Assembly: GCA_030052745.1 (NCBI GenBank)
Contig: JANBVO010000002.1
Location: 496,001-560,000, forward strand
Direction of reading: 5' to 3'
Source: Pleurostoma richardsiae
Taxonomy: Eukaryota; Ascomycota; Sordariomycetes; Calosphaeriales; Pleurostomataceae
Length of the DNA stretch: 64,000 nt
Shown here: positions 12,508-23,412 of the stretch, piece after piece
Position numbering within the stretch: the first letter of the stretch is position 1
How the letters are laid out: each line of letters opens with the position of its first letter
Translations under genes and position numbers: made by a program
The notes under the pieces: model-generated
What the model was told of the DNA's origin: nothing
The model's input: only the letters and a program-made list of their open reading frames with translations
The model's database searches: none

Positions 12508-14265
12508 GGTAGGACTCTCGAGGTAGATGACGTTGCAATCAGTGACGGCATGACGAATGTGAATGCGGCTACGACGGACTTTTAAATGCTCTGAGACAGC
12601 ACCCGACGTCAGAGGCGGCGTGATTACTTTTCAAGTTCCAAATTGAACGAAAGCGGTACCGCGCCACCTAAGGCGATGTACCAAGACCTTCTATCTAATG
12701 TGGATAATAGAAGCACATGATACATAGACTCGGTTTATGCTATCCCCTCAGTGCCACGGAGATCCGTGGACTTATTCCAAAGCAAAGTGGCAGCGCCAGG
12801 AACGTTCGTGGTGGGCACAGTACTACCCTTTACGCCGAGGCTGGTGATTACAAGTCCCGTCGTCAATTCCACAGGCCGGCGGCAGGAGATGCGCCGGGAC
12901 CCGTATCTACGGTGTAGCCTCCGGCTCATTAACAGTGCGATGTTTTGGTCACCCCTGAAGTTTAGTAATCGAGTACTAGAGTGTGTGATGTTATGGATCT
13001 GTAAAATTCATAGGTGATTCTTAGTAATGATCATACTCCTATACTTACTCTCCCTACAGCTCTGGTACTCTTCGTAATACTTATCGGCTCGTGAGGTATG
13101 CAAGCAATCACTCCATTCTGCCTGAAGGGCATCCCGGCAGCCTCCCATGAGTGTCCCGTAAGTGTCCCACCGGCAACGCCATAGAGTGATCTCCAGCAAT
13201 CCATTCGTGAGGGCCAATTTTCTCACACAAATCCACCGCTGCGAGATACACGACTACATAGCCCGTATTTTCATAGTCGTTCTTCCATAGTACGTGTCCA
13301 TTGACTCGGGTGTCATTAGGATTCTGACCTGCAAAAGCACAACGTCGCAATCTACGTGAGTTAGCCAAAACTTGTGCGAGAAGCAGGAGAGTGATCTCTG
13401 GCGTTGTATGGCGCAGCTGTTTCTCGATATACCGGTCATTGTGCCACAAATCGTCCGCAGCCGAGACCCAATAAACAACACCATGTAATAAATGCCAACC
13501 CAGCGACCGGCTCCAGTCTCGGTTTATCCCATCACTGATACAGTGCGCTCGGCCACCAGGCCCGCTGCGGCGCCTGGCGAGGACATGCGAAGATGCAATG
13601 ACTTCGACACTGCAGTAGTACTCTCAGTCCTGATTCGAAATAGTTGAAGAGTGCATGTAACATGCCGTAATCTTTATCCTTGGGCTATCTGTCCGGGGTG
13701 TTGTCGTTGTTAGTGCGTACGTGATCTAGTTATCGTTACCACCAAAGCTGTCTGCTACCCATTCAACAGTATCTGTCGCAAGGAGAATACTACCAAGGCA
13801 CAATAGGGGCATCTCCAGCCCTCTGATACGATATGCACATAAACAAGTCGACTAGATCTTCGGAAGTTATGGAGATGATGGTAGAATCACATGACAGACA
13901 AGTAGAGACGAGCTCATCAACTACTTGATTCTTTCAACTGGCCAACTTCTCATAACCTGGTATCAAGCGTCATCGTACTATTTTTAACATCTTTTCAACA
14001 CGCAAACCCCGCGAAAGAGCCTTTACAACTAGGACAAAGGCCTTGATTACTAGTTAGGAAATCTTGTATCAAGAGTCCACCTGCCTACCGCTCCTCTGCC
14101 ACCCCCTGTGGCACAACCTCGATCACTCCCTCTGACGAATCCCCTACCCTCAAAACAAACAAAACGTCTTTTCCCTTCCCTTCGCCGCAACCATCAATCG
14201 CTTGTCGGGATACTATACATCTTGTCGCCATGACGATCAGAATCGCCCCATCAAAAGAGTGCATT
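12508..14265. other. Gene-poor spacer with a possible dioxygenase relic
   Basis: About 1.76 kb with no complete gene. The only protein-like stretch is the minus-strand region near 13200-13330, listed separately. The rest shows neither domains nor repeats. Confidence 0.45.
13185..13330 (-). pseudogene. Possible phytanoyl-CoA dioxygenase-like relic
   Basis: One reading frame gives LWKNDYENTGYVVVYLAAVD followed by IGPHEWIAGDHS, which resembles the middle of Fe(II)/2-oxoglutarate dioxygenases of the PhyH family (pattern GP-x-E-x-I-x-G-x-H). A plausible 3' splice site (GCTAAC branch, then CTTTTGCAG) lies just upstream, near 13330. I could not find the metal-binding HxD motif or matching flanking exons, and similarity fades on both sides. 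This is either a decayed gene or coincidence. Confidence 0.25.
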
Positions 14266-16166
14266 CTATTGCACATTTCTCTGGGCCAGGAAGTTTTCAT
14301 CGTCATCAGCGACTTTGGCAGTTACCTCCTCCAGAGCATGCCCCGCCGTCTCGGGGAAGACGAAATAAACAACCAGCAGCCAGAAAGATAAGTAGACAAT
14401 ATAGACCTGTATGTGCCGTTCGGTAAGAGAAATCTATCAGATACCGACAACGCAAAATTGAAGCTTACAATATAATATTTCCATGTTATAGCGGCGAGTG
14501 CGATTGGGTTGACCTGGATAGTATGTTAGGATTTCGAAACGTCTATATGTCAGAGACAGCGATGCTTACAAAGACGTTGAAGAATCCAGATAAAGTGGAT
14601 ATAACATTCTGCAGAGCGAGACCGACAGTTCGAATTTTGTACGGTAGCACTAAACACAATTGTTAGCTGGGGTTTGAACTTCAAGAGAAGGGACTTCTCA
14701 CGCTCTACAGGGTAAGCATGGACTAGTGCGTTCAGAGCCCAGTCATAGCCACACGTGAACAGAAAGACGAAGAATATGACAGCCACGGCGGCGGACTTGT
14801 TGCTCGGGTCTTTCAGGACAACCTCGCTCGCAATTGTCAATGACGTGAACGATATGAGCATGGTGACCGCTGAAATCAACCACTGCGTTCGGCGCCTCGC
14901 CCATCCGCTGGACCAAGATGCAGTTACGCAACATACTAAAGATACGATCTGAAGGATGCCATTGATCAAGGTTTGCTCCTTTGTTTTCGTGACGCCGACG
15001 ATATCAAGCACTTTGGTGAGATAATACGCTGTGATGCTGATGCCGGACATGTTCATCGATAACGCGATGACGCAAATGAGGAAAAGACGCTTGCGGTTGC
15101 TGCGCTTCGTGTAGAATTCGACCCACGCATTCTTCTTGTTGATCTCTTTTTCCAGCTCGATGGACTCAATAATTTCGGACACCTGTGAGGGGACAAGCGG
15201 GTGTTGTTCGTCGCCGTTGGTGTGCGCCTTGGCAATCACGATACGTGCTTGATCAACTCTTCCCTTCGCCACCAGCCACCGAGGAGACTCGGGGACGAAA
15301 GAGAGGAAGACAAGGTTCACAAGAGGATAGAAACCCATCAAGTAACTTGGAATCCTCCAGCCATAATTTGTCGAGAGGCTAGATGTGCCGTATACGATCC
15401 ATGCCGCTGTGATGGCACCTATGTAGTACACGCCGCCGTAGAGCCCCGTGATCACTCGCCGATGGAGGGGATGGGTGAGTTCCGAGACGAGAACAACTGC
15501 ACTAGTGCCGGAGCAGATGTAGCCGAAACCTAGGAATATTCGTGCAATAACGAACATTGCCACTACATGTTATGAGCAGTTGCTTTTGTATATCGAGGGG
15601 CAGGAAGCTTACAGTTATGAGCTGCACCTTGTAGTATGGCGGCGAGCAAGATCAAGCTAGCTCCGAAAAAGACGCCATTTCTTCTACCCAATTGATCGGC
15701 GACAATCTGAGCAAAGGGAAAAGAGACAATGCCTCCGATCCAGAAGCACGAGTTTATGAAGCCGGTAATTGCAGAACTGGGATGAAAGACTGTTTGACAT
15801 TCAGTTGAGCAAGCACTCCAGAGCCAGCTCAAGACGCCTGATAAAACTTACAGTCTTTGAATGTAGAAAGAGCTTGAAGACCGTTCAGCATCGAGCCACC
15901 GTAGCCTCCCGCTGAGCTAACTTTTGGAAGGTATTAGTATTGGTGGATTAAACACGCGAAGCGGCACGGGTCTCGGGGGACGTACACAGCATGACGCCGG
16001 GAACCAGGACAGCGTATACTTTGAGCAGACCCTTATTTTTATACAGTGGCTGGTGCGGCAAATCTCTGAGGACTTCTTCAACAGTAGGAGGAGGAGTCCC
16101 TAAGCTGTAGGCCGCCACCGCAGCCGACTTTGGGTTTGAACCTTCGTCTTCAGTAGATGTAGCCAT
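14266..16166 (-). CDS. MFS sugar/lactose-permease-like transporter
   Basis: Twelve-helix sugar-porter family transporter of about 517 residues. Seven exons, in transcription order: 16166-15986, 15920-15852, 15789-15613, 15562-14702, 14649-14570, 14513-14469 and 14406-14266; every junction keeps frame. Landmarks: LFSSAGGYGGSMLNGLQAL (helix 1), LGRRNGVFFG, ARIFLGFGYICSG, NYGWRIPSYLM, PESPRWLVAKG, then PVERLPYKIRTVGLALQNV and FPETAGHALEEVTAKV at the C-terminus. In this family the substrates are mono- or disaccharides or small carboxylates; which one is unknown. It is transcribed away from the flavin monooxygenase at 16813, with a shared 646-bp promoter that contains a long CGG palindrome, so co-regulation is likely. 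Confidence 0.88.
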
Positions 16167-16812
16167 GCTGGGGGTACACGACTCGAACGGAAAAAATTCA
16201 AGACTATGGGCAATGCCTGGCAGGATCAACCACTTCTACACAAGAGGTCGGATCGAAGGGATTATTTATCAAATACCGCAGCACCGAGATCTTCGGAGAC
16301 ATCCAGCCGAAGCCCTACCGGGAGAGGCTAGAATGGTGCATCCTACAGGTAGCCGAACTGATGCCTACCGCACCAAGATCACACAATACAGACTTCACCA
16401 GGCACGGTGACCCAGGACTCGCTTCCGCTAAACGCCGAGCGCAGGGGAAATAAAAAGTCTACAACTCGTCCTTGGGTGCCATTGTCAGTTGATGCGAATC
16501 GCACTAATATTGTGTGATAGATATAGCGCCAAGAGCGGTGGCCCTCTCACTTCCTTTGCCTTCGATGTACGCGTCTCTATATCCACATCCACGCACAAGG
16601 TACTTGATCCTACAGATCTAGTCGGAGGGATACCGGCCACCTCCCCCTCTCTCATGCATGCATCCGGTCTCTGCTTCTTCTTTTTTCGTTCCTGGCTTCT
16701 GTGCGCCAACCACAATCCATTTACGACTCTTGCTCCGTTTCACGTCTTCTGCAGATCTACTCTTTGACCTACTATATCTACGGCCGCGAGACCTACGGAA
16801 CAACTTCTCGTC
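16167..16812. promoter_or_regulatory. Divergent promoter between transporter and flavin monooxygenase
   Basis: Bidirectional 646-bp promoter. It contains an 11-bp-plus inverted repeat, CTTCGG-N10-CCGAAG (16291-16312), listed separately, and a looser CGG-N7-CCG pair near 16623. No gene is supported inside it. Confidence 0.6.
16291..16312. promoter_or_regulatory. CTTCGG-N10-CCGAAG palindrome, candidate Zn2Cys6 site
   Basis: Perfect 6-bp inverted arms separated by 10 bp. Zn2Cys6 dimers commonly bind inverted CGG triplets with fixed spacing (Put3 uses CGG-N10-CCG). It lies in the divergent promoter of the transporter and the flavin monooxygenase. Its left arm reads CGGAGAC, matching the CGGAG core found upstream of the exporter and regulator. 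Confidence 0.5.
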
Positions 16813-17988
16813 ATGGCCCATTCAGTGCGCGAGGGTGGCCCTGTCCTCGCCGGGTCTTACGACTTTGAGGAGAGCCCGCTCAGTCGTGCGGCTCGTCAGC
16901 CATTGTTGCTGGGCCTATTCCTGAATTTGCAAGATATCAAATTCTCCTCACACCGTACGAGCAACAGCTGGACTTTTGACTACAATTTGAACCTCGTCCA
17001 AAAGGCCGAAGAACTGGGTTTCGAGCTCGCCTTCAGCCGTTCCCAGTGGCTGCCAAAGGGCAACTACGACGGTGAGGCCTCGCTGGATGCCTTCGTCGCT
17101 CTTGGCGCCATGGCGGCCGCGACGAGCAAGATTATGCTTATCTCAACGTTGCACGTCCTGTACGGGCCGCTGCATCCTCTCCACATTGCCAAGTTTGGCG
17201 CGACGCTAGACCACATTGCCAAGGGCCGCTGGGGCATCAATATTGTCACCGGACATCGCACTATCGAGCATGAGATGTTCGGCCGGCCGCAAATCGAGCA
17301 CGACAAGCGGTACGCGATGGCGGGGGAACTGTTCGACGTCGTCAATAGCCTCTGGGCCGAGACCGAGAATCTGACCTACGAGGCGAAGTTGAACTCCTTC
17401 CGGATAGAGAACGCCTGGATCACGCCCAAGCCGTTATACGGGCGTCCGATCCTGGTAAGCGCCACAGGCTCTGCTGCAGGTATCGACTTCGGAGCGACCT
17501 ACTCCGACATCATCTTCATCACCTCGCCGGGAGGCTCGCATATCGACAGCGCCATCGAGACGTTGCCCGACCATATCGCTACGATCAAGGCCGCCGCCAA
17601 GGCTAAGGGCCGCACGATCAAGACGGTAATCAACCCAGTCATAGTTTCGCGCGATACTCCAGAAGAGGCCGAGGCCTATGCCCAGAGCATTGTTGATGGC
17701 CTTGGAGGTGTCGGCCAGACAAAGTTCAACAATAACCAAGGCGCACTGAAGAGCGACGCCCATGGCTGGCGCGGTCGTCTCGATCCCAAAAACAAGCAGG
17801 GCCGTGGCCTGGGCGGCAACATTGAGATCATCGGGTCGCCGCAACAGGTTGTGGAAAAGCTGGCTGCGCTGCACCGTTGCGGGATTGACGGCGTGCAGAT
17901 GAACTTCTATGATTTTGCCCCAGACCTGGACCATTTTGGTCGCAAGATTTTGCCCCTGCTCAAGGAAGCCGGCCTTCGCGTCGATTAG
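16813..17988 (+). CDS. Luciferase-like FMN-dependent monooxygenase (LLM family)
   Basis: Two-component flavin monooxygenase of 391 residues, without introns, with an (alpha/beta)8-barrel luciferase-like domain over nearly the whole length. Characteristic stretches are LVQKAEELGFELAFSRSQW, ALGAMAAATSKIMLIST, PLHPLHIAKFGATLDHIAKG and GRWGINIVTGHRTIEHEMFG (about residues 135-160), where the family binds flavin phosphate. Relatives oxidise alkanesulfonates, dimethyl sulfide/sulfone, pyrimidines or xenobiotics using FMNH2 supplied by a separate reductase; no such reductase is seen nearby. The family is chiefly bacterial, and the lack of introns beside multi-exon neighbours fits old acquisition from bacteria, though that is inference. 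It shares a promoter with the sugar-type transporter. Confidence 0.85.
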   Translation: MAHSVREGGPVLAGSYDFEESPLSRAARQPLLLGLFLNLQDIKFSSHRTSNSWTFDYNLNLVQKAEELGFELAFSRSQWLPKGNYDGEASLDAFVALGAMAAATSKIMLISTLHVLYGPLHPLHIAKFGATLDHIAKGRWGINIVTGHRTIEHEMFGRPQIEHDKRYAMAGELFDVVNSLWAETENLTYEAKLNSFRIENAWITPKPLYGRPILVSATGSAAGIDFGATYSDIIFITSPGGSHIDSAIETLPDHIATIKAAAKAKGRTIKTVINPVIVSRDTPEEAEAYAQSIVDGLGGVGQTKFNNNQGALKSDAHGWRGRLDPKNKQGRGLGGNIEIIGSPQQVVEKLAALHRCGIDGVQMNFYDFAPDLDHFGRKILPLLKEAGLRVD

Positions 17989-18474
17989 GAATCTAGTAAC
18001 ACGGACCTAAATATGAATAGGCTGAGTATCGCAGGCAGGACATGTTTGGGAGACGTTTGTTTCTTTGGAAGACGCTGTTAGTGCTCATCGGAGGAGATAC
18101 CATCTAATGCTGCCTGACAACGCAACTGGGATAAGAGGCAGACAGTAGTTTCGTCCCATCAGTAGCCTAAGCTCAACAAACTTGGCAAGAAGATTCTCCG
18201 CAGATTGAAAACCTATTTCCCTCGAAATTATCTTCGGAGTCGTGTGAGAGCGGCGGCTGCGGAAGTGGAGCGTGATGAACTTTCTGGAGGCCGCGGAGTC
18301 TCCGTGCCATCCATGTTGCGCCTTGGTCCGCAGTCGCAAACAATACTTAATATATCATCCCCCTTCAAAAGGCTCCTTCATTCATATCACATTGACCACT
18401 GCGGCGTTCCCTGCTGTTCAGGAAACATATGTTGTTAGTTTAAGAATATCCTCACCAGCTGTCCCATCTTCACG
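17989..18474 (+). promoter_or_regulatory. Promoter region of the DHA1 exporter
   Basis: Contains CTTCGGAG near 18232 and the 15-mer CCGCGGAGTCTCCGT at 18291-18305, which holds the perfect palindrome CGGAG-T-CTCCG. The same 15-mer occurs upstream of the Zn2Cys6 regulator at 20756. Confidence 0.55.
18291..18305. promoter_or_regulatory. CCGCGGAGTCTCCGT shared element, copy 1
   Basis: An identical 15-mer also lies at 20756-20770. Its core CGGAG-T-CTCCG is a perfect inverted repeat, placed about 170 bp before the exporter ATG. Confidence 0.55.
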
Positions 18475-20198
18475 ATGTCCCGATCGACAAACATTGTGTG
18501 CAACGCAGGAGGCGACACAACGGATGTCGAGCTTGGTGACCTGAATCCGAAAGAAGAGTCACTCCAGGACAGTAACATCGTCGACTGGGATGGTGCGTCC
18601 GACCCGGCCAACCCGCTGAACTGGCCCCTGTGGAAGAAATGTGTGACAATATCGACGGTTTCATTCATTACTTTCCTGTCGTAAGTGAGCCTCGGCTATT
18701 TGCTCCCCTCATGAACAATGTTAACTGACTCGGCGTATGCCTCTCGCATCTACTATGATCGCTCCGGGCACACAGTCTTTCATGGAAGAATTTCACTCGA
18801 CGAACAACGCACTGGGAGCATTTGTGACATCAGTGCATTTGCTCGGGTACGCTTTTGGGCCACTTTTGATTGCACCTCTCTCGGAGCTCTATGGCAGAAA
18901 CATCCTTTACCATACCTGCAACATTATCTTCTTCGTCTTCAACATCGCGAACGCTGAAGCGAAGAACATGGCGAGTCTGATCGTGTTCCGGCTCATTGCG
19001 GGCATCGCAGCTTCATGTCCAGTCACGATCGGAGCTGGTTCCATTGCAGACATGATTCCACACGAAAGGCGAGGGCTCGCCATGGCGACCTGGGTGATCG
19101 GGCCCTTGCTGGGACCAGCGATCGGACCCATAGGTATCAGCAGCCCTAGGATATCTTCAAAACCGCATGGGGCTGACAGTTAACAGCGGGGGGCTACTTG
19201 TCGCAAGGGAAGGGATGGCGCTGGAATTTCTGGGTGCTATCCATTCTTGTGAGTACAAGCTCCTCGGGTATGCTCAGCCTCGACTCACCGATATCGCGCC
19301 AGTCCGGAGCGATCACGTTGATAGCGTTTGTTACCCTACACGAGTCCCATCCTTATACTCTGCTGCAAAGGAAGACAAAGGCTCTTAGAAAGAAGACCGG
19401 GAACCCGAACCTCAGATCTGCGCTCGATTCGGACAAAAGCCCAAGGCATGTATTCGCATTAGCGATCCTTCGACCACTCAGGATGCTCTGCCTTTCACCC
19501 ATGGTCTTGTTACTGTCCCTGTATGCAGCATTGATCTATGGCTACCTGTATCTCTGCTTTACGACCTTTCCTCGGGTTTTTGAAATCCAGTATGGCTTCT
19601 CGGAGAGCAGCTCCGGGCTTGTGTACCTGGGGATTGGGGTTGGCTCTTTGATTGGCCTATTCGTCTGCGGAGGCACATCTGACCGGCTGGTGAAAGTATT
19701 GGCAGCCCGGCGAAATGGAGGAGTTCCGAAGCCCGAGTATCGTCTCCCGGTCCTGATTCTCGGGGCCTTGCTGGCGCCTGCCGGCCTGTTCTGTTACGCT
19801 TGGACAGCGGAGAAGAAGGAGCATTGGATGCTCCCCATAGTCGGGACCGGCTTCCTAGGAGGTGGCATGGTCATCGCAGTCGTACGTCTCCCTAAACACG
19901 ATCATCCCTGCCTGAAGAAACGGCTGTCTAATGCATGTAACAGATGGCAATCTCGACGTACCTGGTTGACACTTACACAACGTTCGCTGCCTCTGCAATG
20001 GCCGCCAGCACGGTGCTCCGATCACTCCTTGGAGCATTGCTACCGCTCGCCGGTGACAGCATGTACGACGCACTCGGAGTTGGCTGGGGTACTTCCTTAT
20101 TGGGGTTCATCTCTGTTGCTTTCATCCCGCTACCCTTCATCTTCCTCAAGTACGGGCAGAAGTTCAGGGAAAGCAAGAAGTTTCAACTGAAACTCTAA
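18475..20198 (+). CDS. MFS multidrug/efflux transporter (DHA1 type)
   Basis: Plasma-membrane drug:proton antiporter type, about 498 residues if fully spliced. Proposed exons: 18475-18680, about 18739-19133, 19187-19248, 19303-19881 and 19944-20198. Landmarks: the acidic N-terminus with WDGASDPANPLNWPLWKK, PLSELYGRN in loop 2-3, FRLIAGIAASCPVTIGAGSIADM (helix 4), the antiporter motif ATWVIGPLLGPAIGPIAGG (helix 5) and WRWNFWVLSI. Exons 2-5 are firm. Exon 1 to exon 2 is odd: the donor GTAAGT at 18681 is strong, but no AG occurs before the point where the family sequence PLASTMIAPG resumes, so the acceptor is missing or non-canonical. Translation could instead start at the ATG at 18737, losing most of helix 1. 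It sits between the monooxygenase and the regulator and shares a promoter element with the latter. Confidence 0.8.
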
Positions 20199-20875
20199 GT
20201 CTTTCACCCCCGTACAATGTGAGCGCATTACCATGCTCATCTACACAGAAAGAGCGGACTTTCTCTCTGGAGGTCCCAATCTACAATTATTTTCAGAATG
20301 GGAAGTCTAACACGCAGCCAATATATTGCTTATAAGTCATGACTTGCCCTTCTCAATCTTATGTTTAGACCAAATAGATATAATAAGTACAATATAATAC
20401 CAAGACTTAAGATCAATTGAAACCAGATTCGTACCACCGCGAACACATCACTCCGAAACCGTCTCGTCCCAAAAGGTTTGCTTCAGCACAATCCGTCCAG
20501 TTGATTACCTCCCCTCAGTCATTGGGTAAAGGCTGTGATTCGGTTTCGATAAAGTGCCATGTAACTTCTACTGAGGACCTTGTTTTTGAACCAGTAGCGC
20601 AAGGCATCTTTCCAGAGTCTCGGATAATGCTTCCTCCAACTTCGTGTCATGTGCGACGGTGGCTAAGAGGGTGGCACGTAGGGCTGTAAGTTCTCACTTA
20701 GCGTCGCGGTCTTCTGCAACCCCACCCCCAAGACCGAGTCATGGACAAGTGGAGTCCGCGGAGTCTCCGTTGAATCCTTCCTCTAACAAGGCATTCGTCC
20801 CCCAAATACCGTCCACGGAGACTCCATGTACAGGAAGTCCTGACGTTTTGATCGTACAGACTGCGCAGCCACGTT
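20199..20875 (+). promoter_or_regulatory. Promoter region of the second Zn2Cys6 regulator
   Basis: No gene. Holds the second copy of CCGCGGAGTCTCCGT (20756-20770) and a related CGGAGACTCC at 20816-20825, both within 120 bp of the regulator ATG, which suggests autoregulation. Confidence 0.55.
20756..20770. promoter_or_regulatory. CCGCGGAGTCTCCGT shared element, copy 2
   Basis: Identical to 18291-18305. A degenerate third copy (CGGAGACTCC) lies at 20816-20825. Confidence 0.55.
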
Positions 20876-23412
20876 ATGATCAACGCCACGGAAGAGAAGG
20901 GCAGGAAGCGAAGTCAATCTGGAAGTCATGGAAGCATCCAAGTGAACGGTCGTCACGGCCGCGCATCGCGACAGCAACCACCGGTGTCATGCCACTTCTG
21001 CCGGGTTCGAAAGTTGAGGTGCAATAGAGGCCAGCCCTGTTCCAATTGCCTATTGCGGGATATCCCATGCCAAAATCCCTCTTCTCGCCCACTCCCCTCA
21101 GTCTCTGTGGTTGCCTCCCCCGTCGCGAGCACTTTACAGGGAGGGTCCCCTGTCCTTGAGGACAACGGACCACCCGACAGCGATATCGTCCATCGTCTTG
21201 AGAGGCTTGAGAAGCTCGCAAGTTTGCAGTCTGAAAAATGGGACCACCTGGCAGCCTGTCACCCGGAGCTTTTCCGTTCTATCGCTCCCCGTGGCAGTGA
21301 TGTTCCAGCGTCGATGAATGCGTGCGAGATCACAAACTTATCAGTCAATGTAGCTTCACCTTCTTCAAGAGCGTCGAGCGAACTCAGCACTGAGGTGGCG
21401 AGACTGGAGCAGTTATCGGTTGGGAGAACTTTCCCCGTGAGTTACCAGCTTCACTGCGCTTCAGTGTGCTGTGAGTCTATCACCGCGCATATAGACTACA
21501 TTGGTGATGAGCTGTTCTAATTAATCGCTATGCGTTTCTAGGATTCTATATCTCCAGTCAGACTACTTTTCGAAGTTGGCTCAATCCACGACCTCGTCAG
21601 GGGTACTTGCTTCTCTGAACAGACTACTATTTCGCCCCTTGACGCCCGCCGAGTTTCGACGGTAGCTGTCCGTCTTCCATACTACTCTGAGACGAAAGCC
21701 CTAGTGGAGAAATATGTCAATGACATATCATGTTTCCACCATATCTTGCACGTCCCGACTCTATGGGCGACTCTGAACAACATATATCTACACTTAAATG
21801 ACCAAGGCCCTAGGAGCCTGATACATCCAGGTCATGTCATCTTGATGTTGAGCATCATCACTAGCACAGCGCATTTCTGGACAGAACAAGACTGCGCGGG
21901 TGGTGTCTTCCTTACCACCCGAGAGGCAATCAGTCAAGCAACCCACTGGGCAAAAGTGACACACGACCTGATCGATGTTTGTCATAGGTCGACGTGTCTC
22001 TTCCTTGAGGCAATTCAGGGGACCATAATCCTCTTGTTTGTCATGGGCAATACGGAGGGCATGTCGTACAGATTTCGTTCCTTGGTTCATCAAGCCCTAA
22101 TGATGGGTCGTGAATTGGGTCTCCATCGTATCGATCATCCCCATGGGCCCCCGACCTTTGATCCCATCCAGGCTGAGGTGGGACGACGGACGTGGTGGCA
22201 TCTAGCTGCGACAGACTGGTAAGATCACATCTCGCTCAACTCCTTCATGGAAGAAAGCGTATATAACGGAAGAGCTGACTACGTCACCCTGAAAGGTTCC
22301 TGGCGGCACGATACAGCGGACCGAACGAAGGGGTCTACCAGACTGATCCGCGCCGGATGACGGTGAAGCGGCCATGTAACGCCGATGACGACGACCTAAG
22401 CCGCGGGGATTACAGTGGAAAGCCTAGTGATCAAGCAACGGTGATGTCGTACTTCCTACAGAGACTGCGTCTCGCCGAGATATCCCGAGACTTGGTCGAC
22501 CGCAACCTGCTCTCCGCGTCGATTCCTGGCATGCTCAGCTACGACGCTCTGCTCGAAGCCGACAACGAGCTGGAAGCCTTCAGCAACGGAATTCCCTCAT
22601 TTTTCCGCTTGCGCAGGGATGACGCAAGCACACTAGACGTGCTCGGCGGGGGCACTGCGCGCAGCATGATCATGCAGAGATACTTCATCAATTCGCTCTT
22701 TCAGACCCAGCGCTGTAGGCTTCACCTACCCTACCTTGCACGAGCCGCCACAGACCCTACCCACACCTTCTCCAGGACGGCCTGCGTCCGGGCCGCACGG
22801 CTGATCATCCAGGCGGAGCTGTACCTGGAGCGCGAGAAGATCCCCTTCGCCGAGACGAGGCTGAAGCTGACGGGGGCGCTGTACGGCGTCTTCATCGCCA
22901 GCATCGCGCTCCTCGTGGACCTGTGCCTGAGCGGCGCGGCCTCGCAGCAGGAGATCCGGAGAGGCGAGGTCGGCGAGGCCATCCGCATCCTGGAGGATGC
23001 CGCGCGCCAGTCTGACGTCGCGGCGGCGCTGCTGCAGTCCATGATAGAGATCCTCCGGAAGAACGGCGCCGCGGTGCCGGGAACCGGCTCGCCCATCGAA
23101 CAAAAAATGCCAGGCGGCGCTGACCGGGCGGCTTCTCTCGGATGGTCATTTGACGCGCCTGTCTCCGCACCAGCAATCAACGAGAAGCTTCCTTCAAGCC
23201 GTAGAGCTGAGCGCGATGGTGTGCCGGCGGGCGAGGTCAGCGAGGAAGAGGAGCGGCCAGCTGACGGTCTCGACCTCATGGGAACGGACCCTGATGGGGT
23301 CGGCCTCGCGTCTTATTTTGACGGGCTCGCACAAAGCTGGGGAGACGGGATGGGTGTCGATGACACGGCCTGGAACACCATGCTCTCAGAGCTTGAAACT
23401 TCCTTTCTCTAG
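20876..23412 (+). CDS. Zn2Cys6 transcription factor (cluster regulator candidate)
   Basis: Nuclear regulator of about 784 residues from three exons: 20876-21436, 21542-22218 and 22296-23412. The zinc cluster CHFCRVRKLRC..CSNCLLRDIPC has Cys at residues 39, 42, 49, 55, 58 and 65 and is preceded by a basic arm. A leucine-rich linker (IVHRLERLEKLASLQ) may be the dimerisation coil. The fungal-specific regulatory domain follows, with FRSLVHQALMMGRELGLHR and EVGRRTWWHLAATDWFLAARYSGPNEGVYQ typical of it. The acidic C-terminus (about residues 715-784) may activate transcription. Position and the shared CGGAG palindromes suggest that it controls the exporter, the flavin monooxygenase, the sugar-type transporter and itself; that is inference. 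The start codon is the first ATG of the frame. Confidence 0.85.

Noticed and set aside
12992-13484. Complete PhyH dioxygenase gene
   Set aside because: Only one segment is convincing; the metal-binding residues and other exons could not be found.
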